Assembly: GCA_028821605.1 (NCBI GenBank)
Contig: JAPPFM010000049.1
Location: 62,001 to 126,000 of the forward strand
Origin: Candidatus Poribacteria bacterium
GTDB lineage: Bacteria; Poribacteria; WGA-4E; WGA-3G
Direction of reading: 5' to 3'
DNA length: 64,000 bases
Below, in pieces: positions 25,635 through 31,472 of the stretch; position 1 is the stretch's first letter; the number at the start of each line of letters is the position of its first letter. The notes under the pieces are model-generated. The model made no database searches, had not been told where the DNA came from, and saw only the letters and a program-made list of their open reading frames with translations. The translations under genes were made by a program, and so were the position numbers.

Positions 25635-26723
25635 ATGCAAAATGATTCGGATGCGCGTGAGGCTAACACAGCGTCCAAGAATAGAAATACTAAATTTATA
25701 CCTTTTCTTGTCATTTTATGTTGCGCTGTTGTGGCTGGTTTCGGCATCCGATATTACAGCAGCACTTCCACAGCGACGGTGGGGGGTGCATGGGAAGTCT
25801 ACTTCAGCGAAGTTGGAGTTGGTGCCGGCGAAAACCGCTACTCTCTTGAGAAACAGCTTATTACCAGACTTGGGGATGCTGCGTCTCGGATTGATGCCGC
25901 GCTCTATCATTTGAATTCCGCACCGATAGCCGATGCCTTAATCGAAGCGCATCGTCGTGGTGTCCTTGTTCGTGTCGTTACAGAAACCGATTATGTAGGA
26001 GAAACAGCGGTTAGACGTTTGCAGGATGTAGACATCCCGGTGGTTGACGACGATGAACGAGAGGGTTCTATGCATCACAAGTTTGTTGTGATTGATGAGC
26101 GATACGTCTGGACAGGTTCCTATAACACGACCTATAACGGCGCGTACAGAAACAATAATAACGTTATATTTATCGATTCTGTACCACTGGCGTATAATTT
26201 CACACAGGAGTTTCGAGAGTTATTTCTTCAGACGCGGGCTGAGAAATCTTCTGGTGCGCTTGCTGTGTATCCGGAAGTAGTGCTGAGCGATGGGACGCGG
26301 GTCTCTACCTATTTCTCACCAGAGAACGACATTATCTCGCTGCTTCTCAAGGAAATTGGATCTGCCAATAAATCAATCCATTTTATGGCGTTTTCGTTCA
26401 CGCAGGATGTACTCAGTGGTGCGATGCAGCACCGTTTTGAATCTGGTGTTGCGGTTCGAGGGGTGTTTGAAGAGCGGCGGGTTAATAACGAATACTCCCG
26501 ATATAAACAGATGAAAGCGGCAGGTTTGCGGGTAGTTCAGGATGGAAATCCGGGAGCCATGCACCACAAGGTGATTGTTATTGATGCGGAGACTGTGGTT
26601 ACGGGTTCCTACAATTTCTCAAAAAACGCCGAAGAGCATAACAGCGAAAATTTATTGATTATCAAAGGAAACCCTGATATAGCGCAAGCATACCTCGCTG
26701 AGTTTGATCGGATCGCGCGTTAA
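25635..26723 (+). CDS. Membrane-anchored phospholipase D-like protein
   Basis: 362 aa. An N-terminal signal anchor (~22-42, FIPFLVILCCAVVAGFGI) leaves the rest outside the cytoplasm. Two PLD active-site (HKD-type) motifs are present: MHHKFVVIDERYVWTGSYN near residue 137 and MHHKVIVIDAETVVTGSYNF near 313. Each has the HxK and the downstream Asn, and the Asp is replaced by the IDE/IDA layout common in the nuclease/Nuc subgroup. The two halves (DAALYHLNSAPIADAL, HFMAFSFTQDVLSGAM) are internal repeats. Members are phosphodiesterases (nuclease or lipase). AAGGA is 8 bases upstream. Its stop codon overlaps that of the convergent HtrA-like gene in TTAA. Confidence 0.9.
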   Translation: MQNDSDAREANTASKNRNTKFIPFLVILCCAVVAGFGIRYYSSTSTATVGGAWEVYFSEVGVGAGENRYSLEKQLITRLGDAASRIDAALYHLNSAPIADALIEAHRRGVLVRVVTETDYVGETAVRRLQDVDIPVVDDDEREGSMHHKFVVIDERYVWTGSYNTTYNGAYRNNNNVIFIDSVPLAYNFTQEFRELFLQTRAEKSSGALAVYPEVVLSDGTRVSTYFSPENDIISLLLKEIGSANKSIHFMAFSFTQDVLSGAMQHRFESGVAVRGVFEERRVNNEYSRYKQMKAAGLRVVQDGNPGAMHHKVIVIDAETVVTGSYNFSKNAEEHNSENLLIIKGNPDIAQAYLAEFDRIAR

Positions 26724-27853
26724 GGTTTTTCACCTAAGATTACCGTAGAATATTGTTCAGTTCCATTCCTACCGATTTTAAGCTCGACCTTCGTATTGGG
26801 TCGCTTACTCACAACGCATCTTAACAACTCGGCGTAAGAGTGTACACGGACTTTGTTAAATTCGAGGATAAAATCATTCTGTAAAAGTCCACATTTGTGC
26901 GCGGGGCTGTTTTCAATCACGCCTGTAACAAAGACTCCAAGCTCATTGACATCAACCTCAACGCCCAGCCAGCCGCGTGCTACCTTTCCGTGTTCTATAA
27001 TTTCTTTGGCAACAGCGTTCACTGTCTCTATCGGCATAGCAAAGGTGATTTCTTGGTTACGAATTCCTAATAGGGGCGGTTGAACGAGAAATTGCCTGAG
27101 ATCTATGTTGTCCTGTTTCTCGAACAGCATGTCTGCTGGTGAATTGGCGTTCGTTGGATCCGTGAGGACCGCAAATATCATTCCGACAACCTCTCCTGAT
27201 GTGTTTACGACTGCTCCGCCGCTGTTGCCGGGTGTAACTGCTGCGTTGATTTTAATTAAGTCTCCGCACAGTTGGTCTGGCAATGTGTCCCAACCGCCGA
27301 CAATTCCGAAGGAAACAATTGGGCTATTTCCGTAGGAACTTCCTATTGTCACGACCCAAGAACCGGTATCAATTTTTGAGGAATCGCCCCATTTGAGAGG
27401 TTGAGGCTTCTTGAGTTCAATCCACTCGTCAGCTGCTACGGCTTTGGTAGCATCCCTTGAAGATCTGCGTTCAATCCATGGATCTGCAACCTGAAGTACT
27501 GCGATATCAGTGAGTGTATCAATGCCGATCAATTTTGCTGGCGAAACTATTCTATTTTTAAAGATAACCTCGATCTTACTCAGCGTCTCCATCTCAAATG
27601 TAGTTGTCACGATGTGTCCAGTGTCGTCGATGACAATACCGGAGCCGATGTTTTGGCGTGTAAATGGCCTCACCTGCGTTGCGACGACTTTCACAACAGC
27701 AGGACGGGCATCGGTGACGACCTTCTGAAAATCCTTTTCAAGCATCTGCAGGACATTCTCGTTTGTGAAACCTGAGGGAACTGCATAGAAAAGTAAGCTG
27801 ATGAGTCCGATTATCAGTGGTTGGTGTTTTGATTTTGTTGCGTACATGTTCAT
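26720..27853 (-). CDS. HtrA/DegP-like protease with PDZ, catalytic His missing
   Basis: 377 aa from the ATG at 27853 (MNMYATKSKH); codons further upstream lie in the end of an inserted element. A signal peptide or anchor (LIIGLISLLFYAVPSG) is followed by a trypsin-like fold with IGSGIVIDDTGHIVTTTFEM. The family reads IVTNNHVV at this site, so the catalytic His is replaced by Phe. The Asp (DTLTDIAVLQV) and Ser (TPGNSGGAVV) are present. A C-terminal PDZ domain covers ~280-375 (GWLGVEVDVNELGVFVTGV). It is probably an inactive or chaperone-like paralogue in the periplasm. The IsrB-type element sits directly upstream and may have displaced its promoter. Confidence 0.82.
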   Translation of the reverse strand: MNMYATKSKHQPLIIGLISLLFYAVPSGFTNENVLQMLEKDFQKVVTDARPAVVKVVATQVRPFTRQNIGSGIVIDDTGHIVTTTFEMETLSKIEVIFKNRIVSPAKLIGIDTLTDIAVLQVADPWIERRSSRDATKAVAADEWIELKKPQPLKWGDSSKIDTGSWVVTIGSSYGNSPIVSFGIVGGWDTLPDQLCGDLIKINAAVTPGNSGGAVVNTSGEVVGMIFAVLTDPTNANSPADMLFEKQDNIDLRQFLVQPPLLGIRNQEITFAMPIETVNAVAKEIIEHGKVARGWLGVEVDVNELGVFVTGVIENSPAHKCGLLQNDFILEFNKVRVHSYAELLRCVVSKRPNTKVELKIGRNGTEQYSTVILGEKP

Positions 27854-27880
27854 CACTCTTCGGGCAGGAGACCCCATCCT

Positions 27881-28900
27881 TTAGGTTGGGGAGGAATGCC
27901 CCCTCCTATAGTTAAAGTTAAGGCGTGTCAACACTTTACAATCTGCTATTTTGGCATTTTGGCAAAGTCGTTTTCCACCAAGAGAATATAGTGAAATACC
28001 TTGCTTGCCAAACCCACTGATACGTGTTATGCCATGTCTAATGTGCTTGACGAGTGTGTTTTTCACCAATCCATTGAAAGTCGTACCACCATATCGTGGA
28101 CGCTTTCCGCCTTTCTGTGGATTCTGCCTATGGAGTTCACGTCTCACAATAGGTATTGGTGATATACAGAATATGTCTGTATTATCCAAGAGAGAACCGT
28201 CTACAACGTGATAGGCAAGACACCAACTATCGACACAGTGTGCCTCAAAGGTTTCCGCTAACTTCTTTGAGGATTTCTTGAGTCCGAGTCTATCCCGTAT
28301 CTCTTTCGTCTCCCACCCTTGTAAAGTTAACAACTCCCAACGTTGCTGGATTTCAGTGTAGAACCATTGCTTGCCGACCTCTAATGGACTAAACGATTGA
28401 TTCCACTTTTTCGCACGTTCTATTGTTCGTGCCTTAATGTTTTCCACACAAACATGCGTGATAGGATACAACTTTGATAACCAATCAAGGATACGAAGTT
28501 TCCAATCCCACCTTGCTCTTGTGCCAGCAGGTATACGTTCTCTATTCGCAAGTCGGTTCGTTCTATTCGGACGGTTCGGACACTTACGCGAGCGTCTGCC
28601 TCTACGCAACTCACGACGCTTTTCAACTTTCTTACCTATTTTACTGTGAGCGTCTGCTTGAACATTCAAATAGGTATGAGATGCTGATTTGACGGTAAAG
28701 CCTTCCTTCTTGCTACCGGGGTCAACACCGACAGCGACCTCTTGGAACTCGGTATTCGACGGATCAACGTTTAGACGGACGCAGAAGATACCGTTCTTCC
28801 AAAACGGAGTTGCCTTATTTGATTGTATCCAACGCCTTGCCCTTGAAGGCTTGGTAGGCATTAGAGGGTGTTGATTCTTATCTACGACTGGAACTAACAT
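27881..28900 (-). CDS. isrB: IsrB-like RuvC nuclease (HNH-less IscB homologue)
   Basis: 339 aa. The N-terminus has the PLMP motif (HPLMPTKPSRARRWIQ, residues 11-26) diagnostic of the IscB/IsrB family (RRXRR domain). RuvC-I is VGVDPGSKKEGF (D60). An Arg-rich bridge helix spans ~86-118 (KVEKRRELRRGRRSRK). RuvC-II is VCVENIKA (E153) and RuvC-III is AHCVDSWCLA (H221, D224). No HNH module (no CxxC or HIxP) lies between RuvC-II and III, which distinguishes IsrB from IscB. The C-terminus (RRELHRQNPQKGGKRPRYGG) fits the family. Known IsrBs are omega-RNA-guided nickases of about 350 aa. AAAGAGG lies 8 bases before the ATG. Confidence 0.88.
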   Translation of the reverse strand: MLVPVVDKNQHPLMPTKPSRARRWIQSNKATPFWKNGIFCVRLNVDPSNTEFQEVAVGVDPGSKKEGFTVKSASHTYLNVQADAHSKIGKKVEKRRELRRGRRSRKCPNRPNRTNRLANRERIPAGTRARWDWKLRILDWLSKLYPITHVCVENIKARTIERAKKWNQSFSPLEVGKQWFYTEIQQRWELLTLQGWETKEIRDRLGLKKSSKKLAETFEAHCVDSWCLAYHVVDGSLLDNTDIFCISPIPIVRRELHRQNPQKGGKRPRYGGTTFNGLVKNTLVKHIRHGITRISGFGKQGISLYSLGGKRLCQNAKIADCKVLTRLNFNYRRGHSSPT

Positions 28901-29106
28901 GACGTAAACCTCTTTCGAGTATGTACTGCCCCATCCAGATCACAATATCCGAGAGGAATCAGACTTGGGGAGCATCTGAAACATCGTGCTGGTTGCCACA
29001 CCGAGATACTGCGATATATTACTGTAGTCAACCCTTTAACTCATGGAGTGGACGCTTGGCATGTGCTTCGCACAAGTTTCCCCATGCTTTAGCTTGGGGT
29101 AGTTGA
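28901..29106 (-). ncRNA. Probable omega-RNA of the IsrB element
   Basis: 206 bases directly 5' of the isrB gene with no reading frame, where IscB/IsrB omega-RNAs are encoded. Read on the minus strand, it opens with CAACTACCCCAAGCTAAAGC (terminal hairpin), then a CTTGTGCgaaGCACATG hairpin (about 29056-29072), then a longer folded region with GATGCTCCCCAAGTCTG. Guide sequence would come from just outside the element, beyond 29107. Supported by position and hairpins only. Confidence 0.6.
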
Positions 29107-29145
29107 CCTTCCTTTTTATAGTTATCAGTCTTAGGTTTTCAGTCT

Positions 29146-29196
29146 TAACCATCAACTCGTGCCTTAACATTTATAACGGAGTCGAGTTGATGGTTA
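29146..29196. repeat. 14-base inverted repeat, possible operator or terminator
   Basis: TAACCATCAACTCG (29146-29159) is exactly inverted at 29183-29196, with a 23-base loop. It lies between the element end and the anti-sigma gene stop. AACTGATAAC-type repeat pieces precede it (29118-29143). Nothing else is recognised between 29107 and 29326. Confidence 0.5.
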
Positions 29197-29326
29197 CGGT
29201 TAAAGAGGTGTTTTGTGTGTGGAAGTGACAACTTATGCAACTGCCATATCTCGTCCTGATAACTACTTCCCTGACGGTTATTCGATGTTCGTTCCTTCAG
29301 AAAAAAGCTACTCATACATTGCTGAA

Positions 29327-29839
29327 TTAGAGCCCGCCTCGCGTGGACGTGTTGGTATAACTCACCTGCTTTAAAACGTAATGCTGCTGCATCGGTTGCC
29401 TTGGTGTTGGGGTCACACGATTATCTTGTGTCCCTACCGACATTTCCACCGTTGAAACGGGGTCTTGATCGAATAAGAAACCCTCTTGATGGAGGTAGGT
29501 GCCACCTATGGTGAGAATCAACGCCACAATCCCGCTAACTGCCCATATCGGACGGCGGAATACATCCAGCAGCCGTTTCCAACCTGTTCCGATTCCCTTA
29601 ACGCCATCAATCTCGTGCTGTTCTTCAGCGAGTCGTTGCATTAACGTCGGCATAAAGTAGGGAGAGGGTTCGATCTGTGGCAATTGCTGCGTCGCCTTAA
29701 CAGATTCCTGAAATCGGGAATATTCCTGCTGACACGCCTCACATTCTGCGAGATGTCCTTCAAAATCTTGCAGTGTCTGATAATCAAGTGTGTCTTCAAA
29801 GTGAGCAGAGAAGTATTCCTCGGCTTGTAGGCAGTTCAT
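29327..29839 (-). CDS. Zinc-finger anti-sigma factor (transmembrane)
   Basis: 170 aa. The N-terminal zf-HC2/ZAS anti-sigma domain has the HxxxCxxC zinc motif HLAECEAC (residues ~29-36) after MNCLQAEEYFSAHFEDTLD. One transmembrane helix (~98-114, WAVSGIVALILTIGGTYL) separates it from a ~55-residue extracytoplasmic tail with no recognised domain. The family binds and holds the cognate ECF sigma at the membrane until a signal arrives. It lies 26 bases downstream of the ECF sigma gene, in the same operon. AGGAG precedes the ATG by 6-7 bases. Confidence 0.92.
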   Translation of the reverse strand: MNCLQAEEYFSAHFEDTLDYQTLQDFEGHLAECEACQQEYSRFQESVKATQQLPQIEPSPYFMPTLMQRLAEEQHEIDGVKGIGTGWKRLLDVFRRPIWAVSGIVALILTIGGTYLHQEGFLFDQDPVSTVEMSVGTQDNRVTPTPRQPMQQHYVLKQVSYTNTSTRGGL

Positions 29840-29865
29840 AAATTACTCCTAAAAATATGAAATAA

Positions 29866-30465
29866 TCAAATAAAGGGTTTTAACTTATCTTTAAGCATGA
29901 GTCGGGCACGATTGATGCGAGATTTCGTGGTCCCACTCCGGAGTTCCAGGACCTCACTGATTTCCTCGTAACTAAGCCCCTGTAGATCGCGTAGGACGAG
30001 GGGGAGTCTATACTGTTCTGGTAATTCTGCGATTGCTTTTTGAATGGCATTGCGTAATTCTTTACGTTCGAGTGCTACTTCCGGTTGGAAAGCCTGATTC
30101 GCGGGAGTGTTCGCGATCAGATCAATTTCTTCTGAATCTCCCTTACTGTCGCTCCCGCTGTCTATCACATTATCAACCCTGTACTTGTCGCGTCGTTCTC
30201 GGTTTCGGAGTTCATTTTTGCACAGGTTCTTGGCGATATGATACATCCACGTCTTAAAATGCGCGCGTCCCGGTTTATAGCGGTGCGCCGCTTTAAAGAT
30301 GCGAATGAACGTCTCTTGCGCCAAGTCCTCGGCACTATTCCTATCGTTAATGAACCGAGCAATGAAATTGACGAGCGGTTGCTGATGTCGGCGCACGAGA
30401 AGTGTAAACGCACTTTCGTCGCCTTTCTGATAGCGTTCCATCAATTCATCATCTAAGTCAAGCAT
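29866..30465 (-). CDS. ECF RNA polymerase sigma factor
   Basis: 199 aa from the ATG at 30465, which has GGAGG 6 bases upstream; the 12 codons further up overlap the promoter region. Region 2: FTLLVRRHQQPLVNFIARF, SAEDLAQETFIRIFKAAHRY, FKTWMYHIAKNLCKNEL. Region 4: IAELPEQYRLPLVLRDLQGL, SYEEISEVLELRSGTTKSRINRARLML. The linker (~100-135) is acidic. Length is normal for group IV sigmas. It is followed by its zinc-binding anti-sigma gene, so the pair is a standard ECF switch; the regulon is not visible here. Confidence 0.95.
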   Translation of the reverse strand: MLDLDDELMERYQKGDESAFTLLVRRHQQPLVNFIARFINDRNSAEDLAQETFIRIFKAAHRYKPGRAHFKTWMYHIAKNLCKNELRNRERRDKYRVDNVIDSGSDSKGDSEEIDLIANTPANQAFQPEVALERKELRNAIQKAIAELPEQYRLPLVLRDLQGLSYEEISEVLELRSGTTKSRINRARLMLKDKLKPFI

Positions 30466-30492
30466 CAGATTCCTCCGGAGGTGCTTATCTGT

Positions 30493-30521
30493 AATATACA
30501 CCGAACCGCGGATTTGGTTGC
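30493..30521 (-). promoter_or_regulatory. Possible ECF-type (autoregulatory) promoter
   Basis: On the minus strand TTGCAACC (complement of 30516-30523) is followed about 15 bases later by GGTGTATATT, upstream of the sigma gene. This resembles the AAC-type -35 of ECF promoters. Weak, by-eye evidence. Confidence 0.25.
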
Positions 30522-30575
30522 AAATTTTTTTGGAATATCAGAAAAGCACGAGAAATAAGATGTATTACGAGCGTC

Positions 30576-30605
30576 TTGACCTTAAAACAGGTTTTCGTGT
30601 ATGAT
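30576..30605 (+). promoter_or_regulatory. Candidate sigma-70-type promoter
   Basis: TTGACC (30576-30581) and TATGAT (30600-30605) are separated by 18 bases. They lie ~100 bases upstream of the O-methyltransferase start and read away from the sigma operon. Confidence 0.5.
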
Positions 30606-30706
30606 TATTTTCATAAGGTATTACCATGATATTGTAAAAAATTTACCACATCTGATAACAAATGTCAAATTCGGAATGGAACAACTGGGTTCCTATGGAG
30701 GCTTAT

Positions 30707-31276
30707 ATGTTTGATCAGGTTTTACAAGAGGTCGAAGCACAGTGTAAAGAAGAAAGAATCCCGATGTTAGGAGAGGAAAAGGCGAAATTTCTTGCCACCT
30801 GCGTTGAGGAGGCGAAGCCGTCCCTTATTGTGGAGTGTGGAACTGCTATCGGTTATTCTGGGCTGTGGATGCTACGCGTTTTGAAAGCCGCTGGCACTGG
30901 ACGCTTGATAACGGTTGAGATAGATGCTGACCGTGCAGCACAAGCACGTACGAATTTTGAACGCGCTGGAATGGCAGACCTCGTGGACTCACGCATCGGC
31001 GATGCGCAAGAGGTACTCAAAAGTATCCAAGAACCTGTCGATTTTCTGCTCCTTGATAACAACTTTAACAACTATTTTCCCTGTTTTCAAGCAATGGAAT
31101 CGCGTTTAACCAATCCAGCAACCGTTGTGGCAGACAACGTTGGTATCGGTGCTGATTCAATGGCGGATTATCTGGAGCACGTCCGCGAGCACTATGAGTC
31201 TGAAACACATTGGTTTGACATTGATCTACCGTGGGTGAAACAGGACGCAATTGAAGTGAGTACCTACCGTCGTTAG
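30707..31276 (+). CDS. SAM-dependent O-methyltransferase (COMT-like family)
   Basis: 189 aa from the ATG at 30707, which has GGAGG 5 bases upstream. An ATG at 30662 gives 15 more residues but has no ribosome site, and family members begin near this point. It starts MFDQVLQEVEAQCKEERIP and then has the SAM loop IVECGTAIGYSGLW, LITVEIDADRAAQARTNF and FLLLDNNFNNYFPCFQAM. It matches the bacterial catechol O-methyltransferase-like class, whose members methylate small phenolics or tRNA (TrmR). The usual DG metal-ligand region reads LLLDNN. The substrate is unknown. Confidence 0.85.
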   Translation: MFDQVLQEVEAQCKEERIPMLGEEKAKFLATCVEEAKPSLIVECGTAIGYSGLWMLRVLKAAGTGRLITVEIDADRAAQARTNFERAGMADLVDSRIGDAQEVLKSIQEPVDFLLLDNNFNNYFPCFQAMESRLTNPATVVADNVGIGADSMADYLEHVREHYESETHWFDIDLPWVKQDAIEVSTYRR

Positions 31277-31282
31277 TATAAA

Positions 31283-31386
31283 GTTGGGTTTCACTGCGTT
31301 CTGGAGTGTATACAACGATATGGTGGATTTCAATGGTATTTGGAACACCTGCATCTGTCTTTTCAGTTCCGTTCAACCCAACCTAC
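31283..31386. repeat. GTTGGGTTT...CAACCCAAC dispersed repeat, copy 2
   Basis: AAGTTGGGTTTCACTGCG at the left and CCGTTCAACCCAACCTACGG at the right match the ends of the repeat at 24352-24455, with a different interior. It occupies most of the gap before the UxaA-type gene. Confidence 0.5.
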
Positions 31387-31472
31387 GGCACCATGGAACT
31401 CCTAAATTGACAGCTATAGTGTAGTTTCTAACTTCACCAACAAATGCCGATATTGCCAAAGGAGCACGCTTA

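Larger units (their letters stand above)
27866..29106 (-). mobile_element. IS200/IS605-type element carrying IsrB only
   Basis: Both ends carry the short imperfect hairpins of this superfamily: CCCCATCCTTTAGGTTGGGG at the 27873 end and CCCCATGCTTTAGCTTGGGG at the 29079 end. Between them are one gene (IsrB-like) and ~200 bases of structured non-coding DNA. There is no TnpA (Y1 transposase) gene, so movement would need one in trans. The exact cleavage sites are uncertain by some bases. Confidence 0.75.

Noticed and set aside
27881-28900. IscB or TnpB assignment for the RuvC protein
   Set aside because: The PLMP start excludes TnpB, and the missing HNH between RuvC-II and RuvC-III excludes a typical IscB; IsrB fits better.
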